From JAKFWF01 sp963732635 (GTDB lineage: Bacteria > Pseudomonadota > Alphaproteobacteria > Rhizobiales > Hyphomicrobiaceae), in the NCBI GenBank assembly GCA_963732635.1, contig CAVTAL010000022.1:181828-245827 (forward strand): a stretch of DNA of 64,000 bases. The letters run 5' to 3'. Under the pieces are notes generated by a model. The model was given only the letters and a program-made list of their open reading frames with translations, ran no database searches and was not told the origin of the DNA. This document shows, one piece after another, positions 19,793 through 29,640 of this stretch. Numbering within the stretch: the first letter of the stretch is position 1; every line of letters starts with the position of its first letter. The translations under genes and the position numbers were made by a program.

Positions 19793-22000
19793 ATGCCCAT
19801 CCTGATCATCACCGAGAAGACCAGTCAGGCTCGCGACCTGCGCGCGGCGCTCGGCGACAGTTTCGGTCAGATCCTGCCGGCCGAAGGGCATCTGCTGAGA
19901 TTGGCCGAGCCGCACGAAGTCGAGGCTGCCTGGAAATCCTGGGGCTGCGTGCTGCTCAAACCGGCCGGGCTCTATCCGACGCAACCGGCGAACGACGGCA
20001 ACAAGCCGGCCAAGCTGAAGGCCATCGCCGCGGCACTGAAGACCTGCGATCAGGTCATCCTGGCGACCGACTGCGATCGCGAGGGGCAGTTGATCGGCCA
20101 GGAGATCCTGGAACACCTTCGCTATCGCGGCACCGTGCGTCGCGCTCTGTTCACGGCCCAGGATCCAAAATCGTTGCGACAGGCGTTCGACAAGCTGAAA
20201 CCAAATCGCGAGCTGCGACCGCTCTACGATGCCGCCGTCGCGCGGCAGCAGGCCGACCAGATCTTCAACCTGTCACTGACCCGCACGGCAACCCGCACCC
20301 TCCTTGCTCGCGGCACCAAGGGCGTCATCGGCATCGGCCGGGTAAAGACGCCGACGCTGGCGATCGTCTGCATGCGCGAAATCGAGATTCGCGATTTTCG
20401 CATCGAGGACTACTTCGAGATTGTCGCCACCGCCAAAGTCGAAGGCGGGACATTCGTCATGCGGCATGCACCACCGGTCAAGGCCCGTATCCGCGAGCGC
20501 GACAAGGCCGAAGTCATCGCCAAGGCTGCCGCAAGATTTACCGGCCCGCTTGCGGTTTCAGTTGAGCATCGGCATCAGGCACCACCGCGCTTGTTCGACT
20601 TGCCTTCACTGCAAAAGACCTGCGGCCAGCGCTGGGGCTGGGCTGCCGACAAAACCCTCGCTGTCGCCCAGGAGCTGTACGACGGCAACGGTAAGAAGCT
20701 CATCACCTACCCGCGCGCCGAGGCACGCCACCTGGCTGAAAACCAGATCGCGGATGTGCCAGCGATCGTTGGCGCCATGATCCGGCTGCGCGGCTTCGCT
20801 CACCTGCGAATCGACAAGCCGACGATCCGACGCGGCAAGAGCGGGCATTTCTGCGACAAGTCGCTCGAGGGCGTTTCCCATCACGCGGTCGTACCCAACG
20901 TCAACGTCATGGATGACGTCGAGGCACGGATCGCACGTCTGTCTGACGACGAGAAGCGCCTGTTTGCTTTGATCTGCCGTTCCTACCTTGCAGCGGTAAT
21001 GCCCGACTTCGAATATCGCCAGACCGTCGTGACCATGAAGGTTCCGATCGGCGAGGGCGGTCGAGGGGCCGCGGCCGAGTTCCGCGCCATCGGACGCATA
21101 CCGCTCAAACAGGGCTGGAAAGAAGCATTTGGCGCGGCCGACGGCGAGACCGCGCGCGACAAGGATGGCGAGGCCGAGGCGGAGCAGACCATGCCGCAAC
21201 TCGTCGACGGGCAGACCGCGACGCTGACCAATCCACGCGTGCAAGCGAAAGAAACCCAGCCGCCGTCGCGCTACAACGAGGGCACGCTGGTCGATGCCAT
21301 GCAGAATGCCTGGCGTTTCATCGAGGACGGTTCGCTGCGCGAGCGCCTGAAAGAAGCCAAGGGCATCGGCACGCCGGCCACGCGCGCCGAAATCATCAAA
21401 GGCCTGAAACGCCAGAACCTGCTCGCGGCCGATGGCAAGCTGGTGGTACCGACACCGGCCGGCCTGCAGCTTTTCGAACTGTTGCGTCGTGCCGCGCCAG
21501 CTCTGGTCGATCCGGGAACCACGGCGGTCTGGGAGATGCGCCTCGACGATGTCGTGATGGGCAAGGCCGATTTCCGGGCCGTCATCGACGAGATCGCCGG
21601 CGAGGCCGAGCGGCTGATAGCGGTATTGCGCAAGCACAACGGCGCAACCGTCGAGCTGGAGCAGGTGTCGTCGGCACGGACCCGAAACGGCTCCGGCAAG
21701 TCCGAGCACTCAGGTCGCAAGAAGCGCAAGCAGCCAGCTTCGCCGGTAACAGCCAAATCGAAACCGCGCCGGCCGCGCAAGACAGTGTCCGCCACGCCGA
21801 GACTCGTCAAGGATGAGATCAAGAAGCCAATGCGCCCAACAGCCCGGTCATCGGCGGTGACGCGATCCCAGGCGCCGACCGCAGCGATGATTTCGTTTGC
21901 CGACCGCCTTGCCCGCGACAAGCGTATTGAGCCACCATCCCGCTACGATCAGGATTTCGATACCTGCCGCCGATTCCTGGATGAGCATTCGGAAAACTAG
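19793..22000 (+). CDS. topB: type IA DNA topoisomerase, topoisomerase III-like
   Basis: This 735-aa protein has the TOPRIM glutamate in ITEKTSQA, the acidic triad in ATDCDREGQLIG, and the catalytic tyrosine Y306 in LITYPRAEARHL. Later motifs include GVSHHAVVPN and GIGTPATRAEIIKGL. It matches TopB-like enzymes, which decatenate DNA and resolve recombination intermediates with RecQ. The tyrosine motif reads YPRAE where most relatives have YPRTD/E. After about residue 630 it ends in a Lys/Arg/Pro-rich tail rather than zinc fingers, and its last 35 residues look folded (SRYDQDFDTCRRFLDEH). The ATG at 19793 matches the family start. Confidence 0.8.
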   Translation: MPILIITEKTSQARDLRAALGDSFGQILPAEGHLLRLAEPHEVEAAWKSWGCVLLKPAGLYPTQPANDGNKPAKLKAIAAALKTCDQVILATDCDREGQLIGQEILEHLRYRGTVRRALFTAQDPKSLRQAFDKLKPNRELRPLYDAAVARQQADQIFNLSLTRTATRTLLARGTKGVIGIGRVKTPTLAIVCMREIEIRDFRIEDYFEIVATAKVEGGTFVMRHAPPVKARIRERDKAEVIAKAAARFTGPLAVSVEHRHQAPPRLFDLPSLQKTCGQRWGWAADKTLAVAQELYDGNGKKLITYPRAEARHLAENQIADVPAIVGAMIRLRGFAHLRIDKPTIRRGKSGHFCDKSLEGVSHHAVVPNVNVMDDVEARIARLSDDEKRLFALICRSYLAAVMPDFEYRQTVVTMKVPIGEGGRGAAAEFRAIGRIPLKQGWKEAFGAADGETARDKDGEAEAEQTMPQLVDGQTATLTNPRVQAKETQPPSRYNEGTLVDAMQNAWRFIEDGSLRERLKEAKGIGTPATRAEIIKGLKRQNLLAADGKLVVPTPAGLQLFELLRRAAPALVDPGTTAVWEMRLDDVVMGKADFRAVIDEIAGEAERLIAVLRKHNGATVELEQVSSARTRNGSGKSEHSGRKKRKQPASPVTAKSKPRRPRKTVSATPRLVKDEIKKPMRPTARSSAVTRSQAPTAAMISFADRLARDKRIEPPSRYDQDFDTCRRFLDEHSEN

Positions 22001-22068
22001 CGCACTTCCAGCAAGGGCTTCGGCAGTCCGCAATCTATGAAGGCGACATCACTGAATTGGAGGCGAGT

Positions 22069-22821
22069 ATGAAAATTTCGATGAAGGGCAAGCGGGTGGT
22101 TGTAGCCGGCGGCAGTCGCGGCATCGGCAGGTCGATCGCACTTGCCTTCGCTGATGCCGGTGCGGCCGTATCCATTTGCGCCCGTGGACAAGACGCCCTC
22201 GCGGCGACGTCGGCGGAAATTGCAGCCAAGGGCGCGAAATCGCACGCCAGTGTCTGCGACCTTGCAGACGGCGCCGCAATCTCAACCTACATAGCTGCGG
22301 CTGCCGATGCTTTAAGCGGGATCGACATCCTCATCAACAACGCGTCCGGTTTTGGCATGCTGGACGACGAAGCGGGTTGGGCGGCAGGCATCAACGTCGA
22401 CTTGCTCGCCACCGTGCGCGCGTCGCACGCGGCAATCCCGTTCGTCGAGCAGGCCGGCGGTGGCGCCATCCTCAATATATCGTCGATCTCGGGCCATGGT
22501 GCGAGCGCCCGCTCGGCGCCATACGCAGCGGTGAAGGCGGCAGTGATCAACTACACGATGTCGCAAGCGATCATGCTTGCTACCAAGAAGATCCGGGTCA
22601 ACGCCATCGCGCCGGGATCAATCGAATTTCCCGGCGGCATGTGGGAACAGCGCAAGACAGCGAACCCGCAATTGTATAACGGCGTGCTGCGCTCGATCCC
22701 CTGGGGGCGCCTCGGCCACCCCGAAGAAATCGCCAACGTGGCGGTGTTCCTGTGCTCGGATGCAGCCAGTTGGGTGACCGGCCAAACGCTGACGGTCGAT
22801 GGCGGGCAAACGCTCAGCTGA
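22069..22821 (+). CDS. short-chain dehydrogenase/reductase
   Basis: The 250-aa classical SDR has the nucleotide motif GGSRGIGRS, NNASG, and the catalytic Ser-Tyr-Lys set (SSISG, then SAPYAAVKAAV), ending with GQTLTVDGGQTLS. It would reduce or oxidise an alcohol/ketone with NAD(P). The ATG at 22069 is chosen because GGAGG lies 5 bp upstream; in-frame ATGs at 22057 and 22081 are less well placed. It stands alone between the topoisomerase and the electron-transfer locus, so no pathway is suggested. Confidence 0.85.
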   Translation: MKISMKGKRVVVAGGSRGIGRSIALAFADAGAAVSICARGQDALAATSAEIAAKGAKSHASVCDLADGAAISTYIAAAADALSGIDILINNASGFGMLDDEAGWAAGINVDLLATVRASHAAIPFVEQAGGGAILNISSISGHGASARSAPYAAVKAAVINYTMSQAIMLATKKIRVNAIAPGSIEFPGGMWEQRKTANPQLYNGVLRSIPWGRLGHPEEIANVAVFLCSDAASWVTGQTLTVDGGQTLS

Positions 22822-23026
22822 ACTGGCAAACACCTACTGAATTCAGTCGCACCGACGCTTCGAAACCTGCCAGCACCGCGTCGGTGCCGGCAAATTCCTC
22901 TTGTCAGCGGTGCAATCCAGCAAGCCGCCACGGACGGAACGACCGCTCAGGGCAATTTCCGACGCCGCCCGTCGACCACTAAGCATCGCACACGATCGAC
23001 CAGTGGTGGCCCGACGCACTGCCACG

Positions 23027-25360
23027 TCAGCGGCAGTTGATCGAGAGCGGTGCGCACTTGGTCTTGTCGTCGGCATGGAAGTCGTAGCGGAAGCCAGCGG
23101 TGATGAAGAACTCGGTCTCGCGATCGTTGACGCGCTGCTGTTCGCGCTGCGTCCACTGGGTGCCGAGTTCGACCTCAAGACTGAAATCCTTGGTCCAATA
23201 GTAGTTGAGGAGCACCGACGGCAACACCGAGATTTCGCGCAGGTCGGTCGAATCGCCCACTGTGTAGCCCAGCCGCAGGCGCGGGCTGATGCGGAAATCA
23301 GGTGTCAATGGGAACCGGGTGCTGAGATCCAGGACGTAGAGATTTGAATCGGCCCGGTCGGCAAATCGCAAGCCGGCGATGTACAAGTCGCCCGGACGGA
23401 ACACGTCGGTCGCCATCAACTGCGTCGAGTAATAGTACTCGTTGCCAGTGCCGGGCATGGCATCGACGCCACCAGAGGTGATCGTGCCTTCGACGTTGGT
23501 TGCCGTCACGTCGGCACTGAACAACAGGTGCGGCGTCAGCGGCCGCGAGAATCCGAGGGTCGCCGACTTATAGGTCGCCGTGCGATCAATCGCCAACTGA
23601 TCGATCTCCTCCTTGGTCCGCAATTTCAACATGTCGTAGAGTGTCAGGAATGGCTGACCCTGTAGCGCGGTCCAAGCCGACAGGTACGGCGACCGGCGAT
23701 AGTCGATGGCCGCGTTGAAAGTCGATTTGTCGGGCATCGTCCACGTTCCGCTGAAGATCGCGGCGTTCAACTGATTGAAATGTACGTCGTAGTCGATGGT
23801 GGCGAATGCCGACCGCGTGGGATCGAGGTACCGCAACTCGGTGCCGACCGCCTGCCGATCCAACAGCGAGCGGTCGCGCTGCTCGATCGCAAACACGCTG
23901 GCCTCGAAGCCACCGAAGAACGGACCGAAGTCCAGGCTCGCGCCGTAGAACATCTTGTCGTCCTTGAACGGCTCGTCCTTGCGGCTGAGCACCGGCGAAC
24001 CAGCGACCACATTGATGCGTGCCCATGGCGTGCCTTGCCAGCTCACCAGGCCGCCATCGAATCTGCCCTGCACACCGCCGGCGCTACGCGTCTGGCGACC
24101 GATGCGCGCGGTCAGATCCCACGGCCGGATGGTGGTCTCGCCATAGAGCGCCGCCACGCCGATGATGTCACTGTTGCGATCGCTGTTGAAGTTATGCTCT
24201 TCTGTCCCGGCGAAACGGAACTTCGATTTCATCTGCGGATTGCTCCAGGCGGCGATGACGTCGAAGCTCGATAATACCGAGTTTTGATGCACGCGATGTG
24301 CATCCGGATCCAGATTCAGGTCCGGCGGCAGCGACGGGTCGCGGATAACGCGAAAACTGTCGTTGCGAATGTAGAATTGCGACGCGCTGCCCGAAACGCT
24401 CCAGGCTGTACCACCCATCCCGGCGATGCCGCCCTGCTGGCTCTTGCTTTCACGCAGTTTCGGTGCTGCCTCGCCGGTTGCGGTCAGTAAGCCAGCCAAC
24501 CTCTGCTTGACGCGATCATGACCTTCGCCGCTCGGATAGCGCCGCAGATAATCTTCATACTCAGCTCTTGCCTCGGCGAGTTGCCCGGCCTTATGCCGCG
24601 CGACCGCAAGCAATTCCTGCGCATCGACGCTGTGCTCGTTCTCCGGATACTTGAGAACCTTGACCAGGATCGGGATCGCAGCCGCATGATTGCCCTTGCG
24701 CGATGCTGCTCGCGCTTCGTCCATGGCTGCCGCGGCGGCCCGCAAATCAGCGTCTGAAATGGTACCTGATGCGCGGTTCTTCGAACGCGACACTGCTCCT
24801 GGCACGGCAGCCTTGCTCGCTTCCGGAACCACCAGGGTCGTTCCCCACACATCAGCGCGGGCATATTCAGGTTTGCAGGTTGCCGAAGCTGTCGGGCCGC
24901 TGATCGCGATGATCAGGCTTTCGAAATCCTGTCCCTGTGCAACCTGATAAGCGACGGGCCGCTCGAACTGGATGCGCAGAAACGGCGCGCCGGCCGGATT
25001 GATCTCGAAATCGATCGCCTTGATGGCAGCGAATTTGCTCTCCGGGGCGCGGATCGCCTCGCGTTTCAACAGCGCAAGGGCGGCCGCCTGTTGACGATCG
25101 ATGGCGCGCACTGAAATGCGCAACTCATCGCTCTGGCTCAGGGGAAAGTGACTATTGTACTGAATGCGAAAGTTGAAGTTGACCTTCAGCACCGAGCAAC
25201 CCTTGCGGTTCAGCATCTGGGCGCCGGATAGCGCACGATCGACGACCGGTTCAGCCGAAGCGGTGGTGACCGCGATCACGGCAAGCGAGAGTGCCGACGC
25301 TGCCGCAGCGATCAGGTTAGCCGGTCGAAGGGACGTGGAAAAGTTGCTCGATTTTCTCAT
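23027..25360 (-). CDS. outer-membrane barrel protein with TPR segment, partner of the giant cytochrome
   Basis: The 777-aa product has a signal sequence (hydrophobic stretch AAAASALSLAVIAVTTASA), then an unrecognised beta-rich domain (residues about 35-195, with FNFRIQYNSHFPL). A TPR-like helical part follows at about 235-300 (GNHAAAIPILVKVL, GQLAEARAEYEDYLRRYP), then a long barrel with aromatic-rich strands (SASQFYIRND, FRFAGTEEHNF, MFYGASLDFGPFFGG, EYYYSTQLMA) ending in FFITAGFRYDF plus a short Cys-containing tail. It has no CXXCH. Its start is 2 bp from the giant cytochrome stop, so the two are translationally coupled. By size and context it could be an MtrB/PioB-like conduit or the export/anchor partner of the cytochrome; sequence similarity to MtrB is not obvious by eye. 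Confidence 0.75.
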   Translation of the reverse strand: MRKSSNFSTSLRPANLIAAAASALSLAVIAVTTASAEPVVDRALSGAQMLNRKGCSVLKVNFNFRIQYNSHFPLSQSDELRISVRAIDRQQAAALALLKREAIRAPESKFAAIKAIDFEINPAGAPFLRIQFERPVAYQVAQGQDFESLIIAISGPTASATCKPEYARADVWGTTLVVPEASKAAVPGAVSRSKNRASGTISDADLRAAAAAMDEARAASRKGNHAAAIPILVKVLKYPENEHSVDAQELLAVARHKAGQLAEARAEYEDYLRRYPSGEGHDRVKQRLAGLLTATGEAAPKLRESKSQQGGIAGMGGTAWSVSGSASQFYIRNDSFRVIRDPSLPPDLNLDPDAHRVHQNSVLSSFDVIAAWSNPQMKSKFRFAGTEEHNFNSDRNSDIIGVAALYGETTIRPWDLTARIGRQTRSAGGVQGRFDGGLVSWQGTPWARINVVAGSPVLSRKDEPFKDDKMFYGASLDFGPFFGGFEASVFAIEQRDRSLLDRQAVGTELRYLDPTRSAFATIDYDVHFNQLNAAIFSGTWTMPDKSTFNAAIDYRRSPYLSAWTALQGQPFLTLYDMLKLRTKEEIDQLAIDRTATYKSATLGFSRPLTPHLLFSADVTATNVEGTITSGGVDAMPGTGNEYYYSTQLMATDVFRPGDLYIAGLRFADRADSNLYVLDLSTRFPLTPDFRISPRLRLGYTVGDSTDLREISVLPSVLLNYYWTKDFSLEVELGTQWTQREQQRVNDRETEFFITAGFRYDFHADDKTKCAPLSINCR

Positions 25361-25362
25361 GA

Positions 25363-28300
25363 TCAATGCGACCAGCTCCCGGCTCTCTTGTGACATGTCT
25401 CGCATGCAGCACTCGTCTTCGGATGATCTTTAGGCTTGCCTTCAGCAAACACACCATTGTGGCAGGAAGCGCAGCCGACGACGATTCCCGTGTGGCTCAT
25501 GCGCGTTCCGGCAAAAGTCGAGGTGCTGCGGTGGCAGGTCTCGCACGGTTGCGTTGTCGGGAAGTGCGATGTGCCCTTGCCCTTGGCCGTTGTGCCGTTG
25601 TGGCAAGACGCGCAGCCAGTGGTCACGCCGGTGTGACTGAAAGTGGCGCCGGAGAACGAGGTCGTGCTCTTGTGACAGGACTCGCAGGCGGCATTCGTCG
25701 TGACGTGTCCGTTCGGCTTGCCAGGTGCGGTGCTGCCGTTGTGGCAGCTGGCGCAGCCGGTGGTGATGCCGGTGTGACTGAACCGTGCACCGGCGAACGA
25801 TGTCGTGCTCTTGTGGCAGGTCTCGCAGGCGGCACTCGTCGTGACGTGCCCTGACGGCTTGCCCGGCGCCGTGCCGCCGTTGTGGCACGTCGCGCAGCCG
25901 GTGGTGATGCCGGTGTGGCTGAAGCGTGCACCGGCGAACGTCACGGTGCTCTTGTGACAAGTTTCGCAGGCGGCACTTGTCGTGACGTGTCCGTTCGGCT
26001 TGCCAGGTGCGGTGCTGCCGTTGTGGCAGCTGGCGCAACCGGTGGTGATCCCGGTGTGTGAGAACTTGGCGCCGGAGAACGAGGTCGTGCTCTTGTGGCA
26101 GGTCTCGCAGGCGGCACTCGTCGTGACGTGTCCGTTCGGCTTGCCCGGCGCAGTGGTGCCGTTGTGGCAGCTGGCGCAACCGGTGGTGATCCCGGTGTGC
26201 GAGAACTTGGCGCCGGAGAACGAGGTCGTGCTCTTGTGACAGGTCTCGCAGGCGGCACTCGTCGTGACGTGTCCGTTCGGCTTGCCCGGTGCAGTGGTGC
26301 CGTTGTGGCAGCTGGCGCAACCGGTGGTGATCCCGGTGTGCGAGAACTTGGCGCCGGAGAACGAGGTCGTGCTCTTGTGGCAGGTCTCGCAGGCGGCACT
26401 CGTCGTGACGTGTCCGTTCGGCTTGCCTGGTGCGGCGGTGCCGTTGTGGCAGCTGGCGCAACCAGTGGTGATCCCGGTGTGCGAGAACTTGGCGCCGGAG
26501 AACGAGGTCGTGCTCTTGTGACAGGTCTCGCAGGCAGCTTGCGTCACGATGTGACCGTTCGATTTGCCCTTGGCGATGGTGCCGTTGTGACAGCTAGCGC
26601 AGCCCGTCGTGATGCCGGTATGCGTGAACTTGGCGCCTTCGAACGATGACGTGCTCTTGTGACAGGTCTCACAGGCAGCTTGCGTCACGATGTGGCCATT
26701 CGACTTGCCCTTGGCGGTGGTGCCGTTGTGGCAGGCAGCGCAGCCCGTCGTGATGCCTGCGTGGCTCATCTTCGCGCCACTAAAAGTCGTGGTGCTGGTG
26801 TGGCAGGTTTCGCATGCGGCCTTGGTCACGATGTGGGTGTTCGACTGGCCCTTCGCCGTGGTGCCGTTGTGGCAGGCAGCGCAGCCCGTCGTGATCCCGG
26901 CGTGGCTCATCTTCGCGCCACTGAAGGTCGTGGTGCTGGTGTGGCAGGTTTCGCAGGCCGCTTGCGTCACGATGTGCGTGTTCGACTGACCCTTCGCGGT
27001 GGTGCCGTTGTGACACGCCGCGCAGCCCTTGGTGATGCCAGCGTGGCTCATCTTCGCGCCGGTGAATGTCGTGGTGCTGGTGTGGCAGGTCTCGCAGGCC
27101 GCTTGCGTCACGATGTGCGTGTTCGACTTGCCCTTTGCCGTCGTGCCGTTGTGGCAGGAAGCGCAGCCGCTGGTGATCCCGGTGTGCGAGAACTTGGCGC
27201 CTGAGAACGAGGTCGTGCTCTTGTGACAGGTCTCACAGGCAGCATTCGTCGTGACGTGTCCGTTCGACTTGCCCTTCGCTGTCGTGCCGTTGTGGCAGCT
27301 AGCGCAACCCGTCGTGATCCCGGTGTGGCTCATCTTCGCGCCGGTGAATGTCGTGGTACTGGCGTGACAGGTCTCGCAGGCCGCTTGCGTCACGATGTGC
27401 GTGTTCGACTTGCCCTTCGCCGTAGTGCCGTTGTGGCAAGTCGCGCAGCCGCTGGTGACGCCAACGTGGCTGAACTTCGCGCCGTCGAAAGTCGACGTGC
27501 TCTTGTGACAAGCCTCGCACGGCGCCTGGGTAGCAATGTGGTCTTTTGACTTGCCTTTGGCCGTCGTGCCGTTGTGGCAGGAAGCGCAGCCCGTCGTGAT
27601 GCCAGCGTGGCTCATCTTCGCGCCACTGAAGGTCGTGGTGCTGGTGTGGCAGGTCTCGCAGGCCGCTTGCGTCACGATGTGGGTGTTCGACTTACCCTTG
27701 GCCGTGGTGCCGTTGTGGCAGGAAGCGCAGCCCGTCGTGATGCCAGTATGGCTCATCTTCGCGCCACTGAAGGTCGTGGTGCTGGTGTGGCAGGTCTCGC
27801 AGGCCGCTTGCGTCACGATGTGGGTGTTCGACTTGCCCTTGGCCGTGGTGCCGTTGTGGCAGGTGGCGCAGCCCGTCGTGATGCCAGTATGGCTCATCTT
27901 GGCACCACTAAAGGTCGTGGTGCTGGTGTGGCAGGTCTCGCAGGCCGCTTGCGTCACGATGTGGGTGTTCGACTTGCCCTTGGCCGTGGTGCCGTTGTGG
28001 CAGGTGGCGCAACCCGTCGTGATGCCAGCATGGCTCATCTTCGCGCCACTGAAGGTCGTGGTGCTGGTGTGACAGGTCTCGCAGGCCGCTTGCGTCACGA
28101 TGTGGGTGTTCGACTTGCCCTTGGCCGTGGTGCCGTTGTGGCAGCTAGCGCAACCCGTCGTGATGCCAGCATGGCTCATCTTCGCGCCACTGAAGGTCGT
28201 GGTGCTGGTGTGACAGGTCTCGCAGGCGGCTTGGTCACGATGTGGGTATTCGCTTGGCCCTTAGCTGTCGTGCCGTTGTGGCAGCTAGCGCAACCCGTCG

Positions 28301-29351
28301 TGATGCCAGCATGGCTCATCTTCGCGCCGGTGAAGGTCGTGGTGCTGGTGTGACAGGTCTCGCAGGCGGCCTTGGTCACGATGTGGGTATTCGCTTGGCC
28401 CTTAGCTGTCGTGCCGTTGTGGCAGGAAGCGCAACCCGTCGTGATGCCAGCATGGCTCATCTTCGCGCCACTGAACGTCGTCGTGCTGGTGTGGCAGGTC
28501 TCGCAAGCGGCCTTGGTCACGATGTGGGTATTCGCTTGGCCCTTCGCTGTCGTGCCGTTGTGGCAGGAAGCGCAGCCTGTCGTGATCCCGGCATGGCTCA
28601 TCTTCGCGCCACTGAAGGTCGTGGTGCTGGTGTGACAGGTCTCGCAGGCGGCCTTGGTCACGATGTGAGTATTCGCTTGGCCCTTGGCCGTTGTGCCGTT
28701 GTGGCAGGAGGCGCATCCCGTCGTGATGCCAGTGTGGCTCATCTTCGCGCCACTGAACGTCGTCGTGCTGGTGTGGCAGGTTTCGCAGGCGGCCTTGGTC
28801 ACGATGTGGGTCCGCGATGGCCCCCGCGCCTTGGTGCCATTGTGGCAAGTCGCGCAGCTACCCGTGACCCCGGCGTGATCCCATTTCGCAGCAGTGAAGC
28901 GCAGCGTGCTGGTGTGACAGGTTTCGCATGAGGCGGTCGTGGCGATGTGGCTCGCAGACTTGCCGCGAGCATGCGAGCCATTGTGACAACCGACACAGGC
29001 GCCGACAGCCTGGCTGTGATCGTAACGCACCTGTTTCCAGGCCGAAGGTGTGTGGCAGGAATCGCAACGCGCCGTCGTTGGCGCGTGATTGACCGTCTTA
29101 CCCGATGCGGTCGTGCCATTGTGGCAGGCGGCGCAAGTGCGCGGCGTTCCCTTGAAGCGACCGCGGACATGGCAAGACTCGCAGTCGACACTCACGTGCG
29201 CGCCAGTCAGTGGGAACGCGGTTGTCAGATGATCAAACGAACCGCCTGCGGCCTGCTGCGCCATCGCACGGTCGCCCGAAAGCAAACCGAACATGGCAGC
29301 GGCGCAAGCGAACAGAACTAGAATCTGCCGATGTATCGTCACCCTCGTCAC
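25363..29351 (-). CDS. giant tandem-repeat multiheme c-type cytochrome, about 55 CXXCH motifs (one frameshift)
   Basis: After restoring one base the frame encodes about 1,329 aa. It has a cleavable signal peptide (LVLFACAAAMFGLLSG, cut near AMA/QQ; no lipobox) and a short divergent N-terminal module (FDHLTTAFPLTGAH with CESCH, CAACH, CDSCH). About 25 copies of a 47-residue unit follow, each with two CXXCH sites plus two extra histidines (SHxGI and GH/THxxT) able to give bis-His ligation. I count about 55 CXXCH. The frame breaks near 28229-28231, where one repeat reads GGCTTGG on the plus strand and all others GGCCTTGG; after it the repeats continue in perfect register to the stop. The GTG at 29351 after GAGAGGGG is the likely start (an in-frame ATG is at 29393). 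It is exported and probably at the cell surface. Extracellular or nanowire-like electron transfer is inference. Confidence 0.85.
25440..28930. repeat. 141-bp tandem repeat array encoding two-heme units
   Basis: About 25 head-to-tail units of 141 bp encode the 47-aa heme repeats. Two main variants occur: an upstream block with TSTTTFSGAKMSH and THIVT spacers (about 28.8-26.8 kb) and a downstream block with KSTTSFSGAKFSH and APGKPNGHVTT spacers (about 26.5-25.6 kb). Neighbouring units are nearly identical in DNA, indicating recent duplication or gene conversion. Long open frames on the opposite strand are a by-product of the repeated codons. Confidence 0.9.
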
Positions 29352-29640
29352 CGGCCCCTCTCTTGGATCCTGCAAATGCGGAGAAAAAGGCAAAAACTCA
29401 CCCCCGCAGCCGGGCGAAGCCCGGCATGATCGCCTCCAGTTTCTTCATGCCCCCGCGAATTCGATCCGTGCGCGCAAATCTCAATTTCGATCCGATTAGC
29501 GCAACACGATACCGCCCGACTGCCGCCAATAGCGGCTCAGCCCCCCGGCCTCAAACAACAACGTACCAACCTTGGTCTTATTCCGTGCCCAACTAAGGTT
29601 GGGGAAGCGCCGTTGCGCGGAGCGGCAATGGCGGAGATTT
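29352..29640. other. gap between the two cytochrome genes
   Basis: About 290 bp with no gene seen. It may hold a separate promoter for the giant cytochrome and barrel genes; no clear -10/-35 pair stands out. Confidence 0.4.

Noticed and set aside
25700..28900. CRISPR-like array
   Set aside because: Repeat units of 141 bp abut each other without unique spacers and are in frame with heme-motif coding; they are protein-coding tandem repeats.
25366..28931. Long open frames on the plus strand across the cytochrome repeat array
   Set aside because: They are periodic because the minus-strand repeats are periodic; they encode low-complexity Val/Ala/Leu-rich or Arg/Gly-rich strings with no start signal.
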